Shown here piece by piece: positions 34,136 through 46,200 of a stretch of DNA of 64,000 bases. Made by a program: the position numbers and the translations under genes. The DNA is from Roseivirga sp. 4D4 (GTDB lineage: Bacteria; Bacteroidota; Bacteroidia; Cytophagales; Cyclobacteriaceae), in NCBI RefSeq assembly GCF_001747095.1, contig NZ_MDGP01000001.1, positions 4,512,105-4,576,104 of the forward strand, read 5' to 3'. Below the pieces are notes generated by a model. It was not told the DNA's origin. It saw only the letters and a list, made by a program, of their open reading frames with translations, and searched no databases. Within the stretch, counting starts at the first letter, position 1. Every line of letters begins with the position of its first letter.

Positions 34136-36313
34136 TTAATAAGAAACCACTTTAAACTCGGTACGTCTGTTCGCCTGGTGTTCTTCTGTGCTACAAGCCA
34201 CACCATCTTCGCATTGGTTGACCAATTGCGTTTCGCCATAACCCTTACCCACAATGCGGTCTTGGGCAATACCCCTGGAGACGATATAAGCCGCAGAAGA
34301 CCGTGCCCTGCGATCGGAGAGTGCCAGGTTATAAGGATCACCACCACGTGAATCGGTATGTGAGCCTAGCTCAATCTTAATGGTCGGGTTATCCGTCATC
34401 ATGGCCACAATTTTGTCGAGCTCTATGGCAGCATCCGGTCGAATGTCCGACTTGTTCAAGTCGAAATAGATATTTTCAATTCTAATGGCTCTACCGATCA
34501 CGATTTCATCCATTTCCAAGTCGAACTTGATAATACCACCAGGCTCAGAACCCGTTTCTACCTTAGTTCTGAAGTTGAAATATCCTTCTTTCTGTAAGAA
34601 GACATCGTATTCAGCATCTGGCTGCGCAATAAAGTAGAGCAATCCATTTTCATTGGTTCTCACACTGTCCACTTCTCCGGTAGTCGTTTCTGTGAAGGTC
34701 ACTAGGGCATTGTCTACTGGGGTGCCCGCTGGTGTCACTAAATCTCCTTTAACAACCAGCAACTCACGAAGTGGAATGGTCAAAAACTCTTTGTCCAATA
34801 CATCATCAAAAGTCTTAGCAGAGTCCAGACCAACGGACCAATCAGGTTTGGTAGCCGTGAAGTCATAGTCCTTATCCCAGTCCAATACAAATTCAAAGTT
34901 ACCATCGGCTTGCGTGGTGATTTTGATGCTATCTCCTTCATCAGTGGACAAGAAGACATCGGCATTGCCCAATGGAGCGCCAGAACGTTGATCAACCACT
35001 ATTCCCTTAATCGCAATATTCTCTGGTTTCGGTGGCTTCACAATGCTGAAAGAGTAAATATCATCACTACCCATACCACCATCTCGGTTAGAGGTGAAGT
35101 ATCCGCTTTTCAGGGAATCTCCGAGGATAATTCCGAAATCATCTTTTCGCGAGTTCATGGGAATGCCCATGTTGTAGACTGTTTCCGTGCTGTCTGTCAA
35201 AACCACCTGGTAAATATCCAGCCCGCCCACACCGTAATGTCCGTCAGACGAGAAAAAGAGTACACTGTCTTTCACAAAAGGAAAGACTTCATCACCCGAG
35301 GTATTGATCTTTGGTCCCAGATTAACGGGCTCTGACCAATTGCCATTTTCCAATTGGCTCATATACAAGTCCACACCACCTTGCCCTCCCGGCATATCGG
35401 AGGAGAAGTACAGGGTTTTTTCGTCAGAAGAAATCGCTGGATGGCCCACACTATATTCTTTGTTGTTATAAGGAAAAGGTTGGGGTTTGCTCCATTTGCT
35501 GTTGACACTAGCACGTTCTGAAAGGTACAGTTGCAGGTGGATCGTTTCGTCTTCGGCCTTGCCCACTCTCTTTCCATTGTAATTGTTTCGGGTAAAAATC
35601 ACCTTCTCGAAATCATCATAAAAGCTCAATGGCCCTTCGTGATATTTGGTATTCAAGAGATCACTAAATAGGTCCACTGTGCTGGTGGAGTCACTCGTAG
35701 GTTTGTAGTGATAGATCTGCAAAAAGTTAGTGTCGTCCCAACCATGCCTACGCTTTACTATCTTAAAGCCAGACCGATTTGAACTAAACACAACCCCTTC
35801 GCGATAGTAGACTGGACTAAAGTCAGAGCCTTCGGAGTTAAATGCTGCCGTATCAATCTTAAAACGAGCTGAGTCCTGATAAAAGGCCTCAAAATTGTCT
35901 ATTCCAGCAATAAGATTTCTAGCTCGGGTTGAGTCATCAGCCTCATAATTATAACGTTCTAACCAGCTGCGGGCACGATCGTACTGCCCGTTACTCATTA
36001 AGGCTTGGGCATAATAGAGTTTATGAATCGGGTCGGAGATAGAGTCGTTTACAACTTCGGCATACCAGAGAGCTGCTTTTTCTGGCTGGTTCATCAGGCG
36101 ATACGACTCTGCTAATTGCAGTTTCGCATAGCTAAAACTAGAATCTCTCGCTACCAGTCTTTCATAGATCTTCGCTGCTTCGACAAATTCGAAGCCATCG
36201 AAAAGTTTTCCCGCGCGCATCACATCCAATCGCGAACGATTTTGCGCTTGCGCTAGTCCTGAACTTAAGATCAGAGCAAATACCAATAAGAGTTTTAAGT
36301 GTTTCTTCAGCAT
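34136..36313 (-). CDS. PD40/OmpA-family outer-membrane-associated protein (PorE-like)
   Basis: This 725-aa protein has a signal peptide (cleavage after AQA near residue 23) and TPR-like helices at about 25-160 ('AKIYERLVARDSSFSYAKLQ'). PD40/WD40-like blades follow at about 165-430 ('HPAISSDEKTLYFSSDMPGG'), then two carboxypeptidase-regulatory-like domains. The C-terminal OmpA peptidoglycan-binding domain is at about 611-725 ('IYFDLNKSDIRPDAAIELDK', 'SHTDSRGG', 'LSDRRARSSAAYI'). This layout matches T9SS accessory proteins such as PorE. It is 3 bp downstream of the PorP/SprF gene and is the last gene of the operon. Confidence 0.92.
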   Translation of the reverse strand: MLKKHLKLLLVFALILSSGLAQAQNRSRLDVMRAGKLFDGFEFVEAAKIYERLVARDSSFSYAKLQLAESYRLMNQPEKAALWYAEVVNDSISDPIHKLYYAQALMSNGQYDRARSWLERYNYEADDSTRARNLIAGIDNFEAFYQDSARFKIDTAAFNSEGSDFSPVYYREGVVFSSNRSGFKIVKRRHGWDDTNFLQIYHYKPTSDSTSTVDLFSDLLNTKYHEGPLSFYDDFEKVIFTRNNYNGKRVGKAEDETIHLQLYLSERASVNSKWSKPQPFPYNNKEYSVGHPAISSDEKTLYFSSDMPGGQGGVDLYMSQLENGNWSEPVNLGPKINTSGDEVFPFVKDSVLFFSSDGHYGVGGLDIYQVVLTDSTETVYNMGIPMNSRKDDFGIILGDSLKSGYFTSNRDGGMGSDDIYSFSIVKPPKPENIAIKGIVVDQRSGAPLGNADVFLSTDEGDSIKITTQADGNFEFVLDWDKDYDFTATKPDWSVGLDSAKTFDDVLDKEFLTIPLRELLVVKGDLVTPAGTPVDNALVTFTETTTGEVDSVRTNENGLLYFIAQPDAEYDVFLQKEGYFNFRTKVETGSEPGGIIKFDLEMDEIVIGRAIRIENIYFDLNKSDIRPDAAIELDKIVAMMTDNPTIKIELGSHTDSRGGDPYNLALSDRRARSSAAYIVSRGIAQDRIVGKGYGETQLVNQCEDGVACSTEEHQANRRTEFKVVSY

Positions 36314-36316
36314 TGC

Positions 36317-37237
36317 TTAAAAGTATCTTGGTGAAATGATCTTTTTCTTCCCGAATACAAACCTGTATTGAATCATGAGCTCATGCGATCCTGCATTTAC
36401 GCGCCTAAGATCGGTAGTAGTGGCAAAATCATAGGCATATCCAAACTGGAATTGCTTAGAGATTTGCACCTGAACTAGCGCATCAAACGAATCGAATGAA
36501 CGATAGGACAGTCCGGCCCAGATAATATCTTTAATAAGGAAGTTAGCATTGATGTCGAACTCGACTGGAGCATTTTCTACATACTTAATCAAAAGATTAG
36601 GTTTGAATTTCAAATCCCTGGAGATGTCAAATACATAGCCCATATATCCAAAATAGTGACGCTCAAGTCTCGAATCAGAGTCGCTATTGTTTACATCCAA
36701 CTTACTGCGAACCAGCTGTGGCACAGACACCCCTGCAAAAAAGCGATTGGTATTGAAGTACAATCCTGCACCGAAATTCGGTCGGTTAATGTTGATGTCA
36801 CCTTGCGCGAATGCAGGGTCAGTACCACTAATTTGACTCAATTTTGAGTTGTAATTGGCAAGGCCTCCTTGCAGTCCGAAAGCTAACCTAGCAGAACCAC
36901 TGAACCGGATTCGATAAGCAAAAGCCAGATAGGCCGTTGTTTGATCCGTCACACCAATCCTATCATGGATTAGCAATGCCCCAACATTGGCACTACCACT
37001 CGCATTGAAAGGTGAGTGAATGCTGAAGGTTTGACTTGAAGGAGCTCCTTCAAGACCCACCCACTGCTCTCTTGCCAGGAAGGTAGCCGTGATGTTATCA
37101 TGACTACCCGCATAGGCAGGGTTAATGGCCAGTCCATTAAACATGTACTGGGTGAACATTACCTGTTGTTGTGCCATCCCGACATGTCCAAATACTGTCA
37201 GAATCAAAGCAAGTGATATGTTTCTTATCAATTTCAT
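36317..37237 (-). CDS. PorP/SprF family type IX secretion membrane protein
   Basis: This 306-aa outer-membrane beta-barrel protein has a signal peptide (GMAQQQ) and then the family hallmark 'MFTQYMFNGLAINPAYAGSH'. Other PorP/SprF features are 'QWVGLEGAPSSQTFSIHSPF' and a C terminus ending in aromatic Phe. SprF-type paralogues are needed for secretion or surface display of a cognate type B CTD protein encoded next to them. Here the giant protein ends 12 bp upstream, so the pairing is clear. Confidence 0.94.
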   Translation of the reverse strand: MKLIRNISLALILTVFGHVGMAQQQVMFTQYMFNGLAINPAYAGSHDNITATFLAREQWVGLEGAPSSQTFSIHSPFNASGSANVGALLIHDRIGVTDQTTAYLAFAYRIRFSGSARLAFGLQGGLANYNSKLSQISGTDPAFAQGDININRPNFGAGLYFNTNRFFAGVSVPQLVRSKLDVNNSDSDSRLERHYFGYMGYVFDISRDLKFKPNLLIKYVENAPVEFDINANFLIKDIIWAGLSYRSFDSFDALVQVQISKQFQFGYAYDFATTTDLRRVNAGSHELMIQYRFVFGKKKIISPRYF

Positions 37238-37249
37238 GTTCAGTATCTA

Positions 37250-40200
37250 TTATCGTTTGATCACTATAAATCCACTCAATGGTTTCGAACCATCCCTCAA
37301 ATCAATTACATAGAAGTAGGTACCATCAGGTAATCGCTCACCTTCTTTGTTAACGAACAGCCCTACAATCGCATCACCATTCCATGCTCTTGTAGTATTG
37401 TTATAACCTTCGGTCTCCCAAACTTTATTACCCCATCGGTTGAAGACTTGTACATTGTTATTCGGGAATTTATCGATACCCTCAATAAACCATGTCTCAT
37501 CTCCCATGCCATCATTATTCGGTGAAATACCCTGACCTGGGATTACATCCGAATTCTCAAGCACTGTAATGGTCACCACTGCCGTGTCACATTTGACGGG
37601 TATACCATCATCACAAACCTGATAGGTAAAGGTAACCACACCGAAGAAATCTGGTGTTGGCGTGTAAGTGTATGATCCATCAGGATTGAAGACCAAAGTA
37701 CCTCTTTCTGACGCTGAACCACCATTTACAAGTGAGTAGGTCAATTGGTCACCATCTGCTTCGGTATCATTGAAAATAACCGTTCCGTTAGTCAATGAGG
37801 TGTTTTGTAGCATGGTTACATCGTCATCTTCAGCAATTGGTGGGTTGTTAAAGGTGAGCTCAACCGTACTCACATTATTGGTTTCGTCTGGATCTACCTC
37901 CGTTCCAATTACTGAAACAGAATTGGTATGCTCACCATCATCCAGCACATTGGCCACTATGACTAGTGTCTCTGTCTGATCAAGTACCAGAATACCGATG
38001 TTCCAGGTGCCTGCTACTTCATCATAAGTACCAGTCGTTGTCGTAGCACTAACAAATTCATAACCTGATGGCAGTTGTTCGTTGACCACGACATTGGTTC
38101 CAGGATTAGGCCCAGCATTGTTCACCACGATGGTAAAGATTACCTGACCACCACTTTCTGGATCATCATCATTGATTGATTTCATCACTGAAAGATCGGC
38201 CCTTGGTAATGTGATACGCTTAGAAGCAGTGTTGTTCGATAGGTCTGGATCGAATTGATCAGCTCCTATAATGGACACCTCGTTCAAGTATTCACCCGCT
38301 CTGTTGACGGTTACTGTAATACCCAAGGTTGCAGTTTCATCTACACCCAGTGTTGGAATACTCCAAATATTGGTATTAGTATCATAGGTACCTGCACCTG
38401 CTGCAATACTCACCACAGTGTATCCATCAGGAACCTCTTCCAGCACTTCAATATTCGTTGCCGGACTCGGTCCGTTGTTACCCACCGTCACGAAGAACGT
38501 GATGGTCTCATTCAACTCAGGACGTGCATTGCTCACGGATTTTTCGATTTGCAGGTCTGAGATATCCGGTAGGATCTTCGCAAATGCCTCGTCATTGGCC
38601 GTGTTCAGATCGGTTTGGTCGATGTTCTCAATGCTTGCAATGTTGAGGTAATTACCCGTTGGCAATACTTCCGCTCGAACTGATAGTGTTGCTACCTGAT
38701 TCAACCTGAGGGTATCAACTCGCCAGATACCAGAATTTGGATTGTAGTTACCGATGGCAGTGAATCCAATGAATCGATAGCCATCAGGCAATAGGTCATT
38801 GACCACGATACCAGAGGCAGTCTCAGGTCCCGCATTCGTCATCACTACAGTAAACCTCACAATGTCACCAATAATAGGGTTAGCATTGTCAACCGTTTTG
38901 GTCAACCCAACATCGGCCTGCTTAATGCTTGTGAAGGCAGACGATAGATCGTTATTCGGATTTACATCGAATTGATCTACTGCAATCAGGCGAGCGGTAT
39001 TCGTATAGCTTCCCGATCCGTTGACCGTAGCTCTAACCAGTAGGAATGCGCTGCTACCTTCGATCAATTGATCGATTTGCCATTCACCCGTTACTGGGTC
39101 GTAGCTACCAATACTTGCGAAGCCATCCACGAAGGTGTAACCTGATGGTAGTAGATCGGAGATCACAATACCTGAGGCTCCATCCTGTCCTACGTTTCTT
39201 ACCAGTATACTGAAGTTCACTTCGTCTCCGATGTTCGCCTCGTCATTGTCGATCGTTTTAGTGACGGCAATGTCTACAGTAGGAGGGTTCACCTCAGCTT
39301 CACTGGAATCGTTATCGGCATTGCTGTCTTTCTGATCCAAACTGCTAATGGTAGCCGTGTTGTCATAATCACCCTCTTCAAGCACCTTGGCTGTAATGAC
39401 CAAGTTGAGCGTTTGTCCGTTGTTAATACCATCAAGTATCCAAGCCGATTGACCTGCGTCATAACTACCTGCATCAGCGGCTACACTTACTAGTTCATAA
39501 CCAGACGGTATTTGCTCTGTCACCACTACATTTGTCGCATTATCCGGTCCGTTATTGGTTAGAGCAACAGTAAAGACTACCTGCTCTCCAATATTCGGTA
39601 TGGATGTGTCCACAGTTTTAGTGATACCCAAATCAGCAGCTCTTGGCGAGATACTGGCAGTAGAACTATTATTTGCTGTATTCGAGTCGAACTCATCGAC
39701 ATCATTTACTCGAACTGTATTTGAGAAGCTTCCTTCGGCCTTGGTTTGAACTTTCACTTTTAAGGTTGCCTGCTCGTTAAGGATCATTGAATTCAATGTC
39801 CAAAGCCCCGTTCCAGCATCGTAATCACCTTTGCTCGCTTCGGTTCCGATCAGGATAAATCCACTCGGAATAATTTCCGAAATCTGGATGTTATTGGCCT
39901 GATCTGGTCCATTGTTGGTCAAGGTGACAGTGAAGTTCACTTCTTCACCAATATCCGCTCTGGTGATATCCGATGTCTTGGTCAATGCCAGGTCAGCAGT
40001 TGGGAATACCACTTCAGCTGACGCTTCATCATTGCTCGTATCAGGGTCTACTTGATCACTATTCGTGATCGAAACGGTATTGGTCAAATCTCCGGTCGAT
40101 AATACTTCACCCTGAACGGTCAAGGTCACCGTATCATTTGCCGCTAGGGTTCCGATGGTCCAAACACCTGTTGAAGGAACGTAAGTACCACTTCCAGCAG

Positions 40201-43200
40201 TAGAGCTCTCTAATTCATAACCACTCGGCAGTAGGTCTTGTACTTCCAGACTAGTAGCTGCATCTGGTCCTGCATTGAACACCTTAACAGTAAAGACAAC
40301 ACTCTCACCTACATTGGCCGTGGCGTCACTCACTACTTTGCTAACACCTACATCCGCTGTCTGAACTACCACACTTTGCTGAGAACTGTTGTTCGTCTCG
40401 TCTGTATCGAATTGATCCGCAGCTGTGATTGTCGCAATGTTGGTATGGTCACCTGTAGGTTGTGCTTCCGTAATGAAGTTAATCACTGCACTTCCACCAT
40501 TGGCGAGGTCTCCAACTTCCCAAATACCAGTGGCTGCACTATAGCTTCCCTGGCTTGTGGTTGTACTCGTCACCACGAAACCGTTTGGTACATTATCAGT
40601 CACCTCTACATTAGTTGCAGGAGATGGGCCATTGTTGGTCACTGTCACAGTGAAGACTACCTGCTCATTGATAATTGGTGTCGGCTGGTTCACAATCTTC
40701 ACAATCTGAAGATCTGATTTAAGTGCTGTTACACCTGCGCTGGCCGAGTTATTTGAGTCGTCTGGATCGTCTTGGTCAGCCGCAGTAACTGAAGCTGTAT
40801 TGGTAAACTCACCTGATTCAAGTACAGTAGCTGTTATGGATAGGACAGCATCCTCGCCATTAGCAATTGAACCAACCGTCCACACACCGGTACTACCATT
40901 GTAAGCTCCATGCGAAGCACTTGCGCTTACCAGTGTATAACCAGAAGGAAGCTTATCAAGAGCGGTGACGTTAGTCGCAGCGTCTGGACCAGCATTTGAA
41001 AGAGTCACTGTAAAGATGACGTTTTCACCCACATTAGCATCGCTATTACTCACTGCTTTCGCCATGCTGAGATCAGCATTTTGTGCTACGATGCTGGCAC
41101 TTGCCGTATTGTCTCCCAAGTTCGGATCGAACTGATCTGAATTGGTGATTTGAGCAGTATTTGTAAAGTTGCCAACCGCAAGAACTGTTGCTGTGATCGT
41201 CAATGTTTCAGAGTCACCATTTGGTAATGTTCCAATATCCCAAAGTCCACTTGAGCTGTTGTAGCTTCCTTTGCTCGTAGAGCTAGACACTAGGGTATAA
41301 CCGCTAGGCAGTACATCAGTCACCTCAACATTGGTTGCATTGGCAGGGTCTGGACCGTTATTGGTCACAAGCACTGTAAATGTTACTACATCACCTACAT
41401 TCGGATTATTAGCATTCACCGCCTTGGAGATACTCAAGTCTGACTGAGGTGGCACTACTTCAATCGAAGCCGTATTGTTTGTTTTGTCGTCATCCACCTG
41501 ATCAGAATTGACAACGGCAGCGACATTGTTGTAGTCACCAAGTGACAATACAGTTCCCGTAACAGTCAGAGTGGTAGAGGCTCCATTGGCCAATGCACCT
41601 ATAGTCCATACTCCTGATGTGCTGTTATATGTTCCAGAAGCAGCAGACTCGCTTACCAATGTGAACCCACTTGGCAACAGATCATTCACTACTAGGCTTG
41701 ATGCAGCATCAGGTCCAGCATTACTAACTGTCACGGTGAATGTCACATTCTCACCTACATTCGCTACCGCATTGTCTACAGTTTTAGCTACGCTAATATC
41801 GGCACGCTGGATGGTTACAGGTCTGTCGGCACTGTTATTGGTTTGATCGGTATCAAACTGATCAAGGTCTGTAATGGTTGCCGTATTATCATGCTCACCA
41901 GTTTCGCTTGTTCTGACACGCAGTGTCAATACTGCATTGCCTCCGCTCACAAGGTTTCCTACCGTAAAGATTCCAGTATCTCTATCGAAGGATGTACCAG
42001 GCGTCACGTTGTTGCTGATTAATGTATATCCATTAGGCAATATGTCTTCAACGACAACACCTGTTGCTCTGGCCGGACCGTTATTACTCACCGTGATGGT
42101 AAAGACAATCTCCTCATTGATAATTGGTGTATCGTTGTCCACTACTTTCGTAATCACAAGGTCTACCAACTGAGGTGGTGCCGAAGCTGAAGAGCTGTTG
42201 TTCGTGCTGGTAGGATCCAATTGATCCACAGCATTCACTGAAGCTGTATTATCGTAATCACCAATATTGAGCACTTCGGCTTTCACCACTAAGCTTTCAC
42301 TTCCGCCACCACTTAGTGTTCCGATGTTCCAGATACCTGTCGTGCTGTTGTAAGTTCCTTTGCTAGGATCGGCACTTACGAAAGCATATCCGCTAGGCAA
42401 TAGGTCTAGAATGTCAAGGTTAGTCGCACCATTTGGACCTGCATTAGATACATTAATGGTGAAGTTGACATTGTCTCCCACATTTGGTTCAGCATCGTCT
42501 ACAGTTTTCACTACAGCGATATCGGCACCTTGAAGCGTGACTCCTGCGGAAGCACTGTTGTTGTTACTGTTCGGATCGAACTGATCTCCATCTTTAGTCT
42601 CAACAGTCGCAGTGAAGTTCCCAGAACTATTTACCGTGGCAATCAAAGTGATTACTTCTAGTGAACCATTACCCAAGTCACCCACAATCCAATCACCTGT
42701 AACAGGATCGTATGTTCCTTTGCTTGGCGCAGCACTCACAAATGTGAACCCGCTTGGCAATAGACCTTCTAGTGAAATTCCAGTTCCATCATCCGGACCG
42801 TTATTCTGAACGGTGAATGTAAAGGTTACCTGATCTCCAGCATTTGGATTGTTATCATCAACAGAGGCCATCACCTCAAGATCCACTAGTGGAGGAGTAA
42901 CATTCGCATCTGACTGGTTATTAGCTTCATCTGGATCGAATTGATCAAGAGAAGTGACAGCTGCCATGTTGGTGTACTCACCATCACCCTTAACTGTAGC
43001 GGTGACTACGAGTGTAGCTTGTGCACCGTCAGCCAAAGTACCGATGTTCCAGATACCAGTAGTGTTTGCGAACGTTCCTGCACTAGGAACGGCACTCACC
43101 AGTTGATAGCCATTTGGAAGTTGATCTGTAATGATAAGCCCAGAGGCTTCATCAGGCCCATCGTTGCTCACAGTAATGGTGAACTCTACGTTTTCACCCA

Positions 43201-46200
43201 CGTTCGCAAATGGATTGTTGACAGCTTTTGCCACATTAATGTCTGCAGAGGCTACATCAGAACCTGCTGAAGCATTATTATTCGTTAGGTCTGGATCGAA
43301 TTGATCCGCAAAGTCGATAGAAACATTGTTCACCAAGTTCTCATTCGAAATTACTGTAGCTCTGATATTGAGTACCGCATTGGCAGATGCCACTAGGTTA
43401 CCAATATTCCAAAGTCCTGTCACTTCATCATAAGTACCGACACTTGAAGAACTATTGACTAGCGTATAACCTGCTGGCAATACATCTGAAGCTTGTACGC
43501 TAGTAGCTGCATCTGGACCATTGTTAGTCACAGTTACTGTAAAGAAGACATCATCACCCACTTTAGGGTTCGAAATATCTACCACCTTCGCGACACTCAG
43601 GTCAACGATTTGTGGATCGACTACGACACTGCTAATGTTTGATGTGATATCCGCATCTACCTGATCTAGCGTAGCGATAGTCGCTACATTGGTGTAGTTA
43701 CCAGTTGATCTTACAGTCGCCTTGATATCCAAGGTTACGATACCATCCACAGGGATAGATCCAATGTTCCAGATACCCGTAGTGCCATTGTAGCTTCCAG
43801 TTCCCGTAGTTCCTTCCACAAAGAAGAAGCCGTTAGGAATTGCATCGCTTACCGTCACACCAGTTGCAGGGTCAGGTCCGTCATTTCTCACTTGAATGCT
43901 GAATGTGATTTCATCACCAACATTTGGCTCATCATCATTGACCGTCTTAGTGATAATCAAGTCAGAAGTTTGAAGCCCTACACTTACCGAAGCAAGGTTG
44001 TTACCCACGTTAGGATCGAATTGATCAGCATCTGTTACTTCAGCGACATTGGTGAAGATACCCGTCAACTTCACAGTTGCATTGATGGTAAGTGTTGCAG
44101 AAGCATCTTTTGCCAATGCTCCAACTTGCCATAGTCCTGTAGTAGCGTCATAAGTACCCTGGCTCACAGCAGGTGTACCCACCAGGTCATAACCGTTTGG
44201 TAATTTATCTTCTACCTCAATACCAGAACCACTTGCGTTGTCAGGTCCTATGTTAGTAACCGTTACGGTGAAGACCACTGGATCACCATCGTTGGCATTC
44301 GCATTGTCTACCGTCTTAGCAATAGCAATGTCAACTTTCGGTGATGTTACCGTAGCCGAAGCGCTATCGTTAGTTCCATTATTATCCACCTGATCTACCG
44401 CAGAGACTGTCGCAACATTCTCGAACTCGCCATTGAGTAGGACTCTGGCTTGAACGTTGAAGGTTACGCTGGCTCCGTTGTTGATTGTTCCAATGATCCA
44501 CTCTCCAGAGTTCTCATTGTATACACCATTGCCATTAGTATTGGTGCTGATCACCGTGTATCCAGAAGGCACTTGGTCGAGAACTCTGACACCTGTAGCA
44601 GCATCAGGACCATTATTTGTCACTGTAACTGTGAAGTTTACAAAGTCTCCAACATTGGCTGTTGGGTCATCTACCGTTTTAGTCACACTTAAGTCAGATT
44701 GTTGCAGTGTGATGGTTTGAGATGCTTCATCATTTGTAGCATTCTCATCCAGCTGATCCACTTCAATGACCTTAGCGATGTTATTGTATGCCGATGAGCT
44801 CGTCACTGTTGCTACTACATTCAAGGTGGCTGTTCCTGCATTCGCAACATTACCGATTCCCCAGATTCCCGTAGTGGCGTTATAGCCTCCTTGACTTACC
44901 GAACTACTGATGATTTCATATCCTGCAGGGACTAAGTCATCCACTACAACATTAGTAGCCTCGTCAGGGCCACTGTTAGTTACTGTAACCGTGAAGGTCA
45001 CACGATCTCCAATATTTGGATTGTCGTTGTCGATCGTTTTGGTAATTCCGACATCTGCTTTTTGCAATGTGATCGACTGACTACCACTGTTGTTTGTAGC
45101 GTCAGGATCGAATTGGTTTGAAGCTGTGATCGAGGCTATGTTTTCAAAGTTTCCACTAGTATTTACTCTAGCGCTCATTACCAGAACAGCACTACTTCCA
45201 TCGCCTAGAGTACCCAGACTCCAAATCTGTGTTGCCGGATCGTAAGTTCCTTGAGAAGCGAAAGCATTCTGCAAGCTGTAACCACTTGGCAATTGATCGG
45301 TAATTTGTACATCAGAAGCTGCATCAGGCCCAATGTTGAATGCAGTGACCAAGAAGGTGATGATATCACCTGGGTTAGGATTGGCATTGTCCACAGTTTT
45401 ACTCACCGTAACATCAGCACGCTGAGGTCTTGGTGTTGAACTCGCTTCGTTATTCGTCAAGTCCGGATCGAACTGATCTACATTGAGGAGTGAAGCAGTG
45501 TTTTTGTACGTTCCATCAGATTTCACTCGTGCAGTGATCTGTAAGGTTGCCGAAGCACCATTGACAAGGTCACCGACAGTCCAAACACTATTCGTGTTGT
45601 TGAATCCACCTTGACTCGCATTCGCCAATAAGAAGGTATAACCATTTGGAAGTTCGTCTTCTAGAGTAATTCCTGTGGCAGCATCAGGTCCGTTGTTAGT
45701 CACGGTCACTGTGAATACCACATTCTCGCCTACGTTAGGCCCACCATTGTCGACAGATTTCTCAACTAGAATATCAGTCTGAGTAGGGAAGATTGTTACG
45801 TCAGCCGCATCATTAGCTTCTACTTCATCATGTTCGATGAGGTCAGTCACCAATGAGTTATTATCATAAGATCCATCGGCCAAGACCTTCGCTGTAATGG
45901 TTATGGTTTCGGTGTCACCATTCGGAATATTACCGATTGCCCAGAGGCCATTACTAGCTGTGTAAGCACCCTGAGTAGGATTATCAGATACAAACTCTAA
46001 ACCGTCAGGTAGGAGATAAGTGATCTCTACGTTGGTCGCATTATCAGGACCATTGTTTACCACCGTTACAGTGATTTCAACTTCATCTCCAACATTCGGA
46101 CGAGAGATGTTTACTTCTTTCAGAAGCCCAATATCTGCTCTCGGTGCATTTACAAATGTCGTTGCTGTATTGTTCGATTCATCAGGATCATTTTGATCAA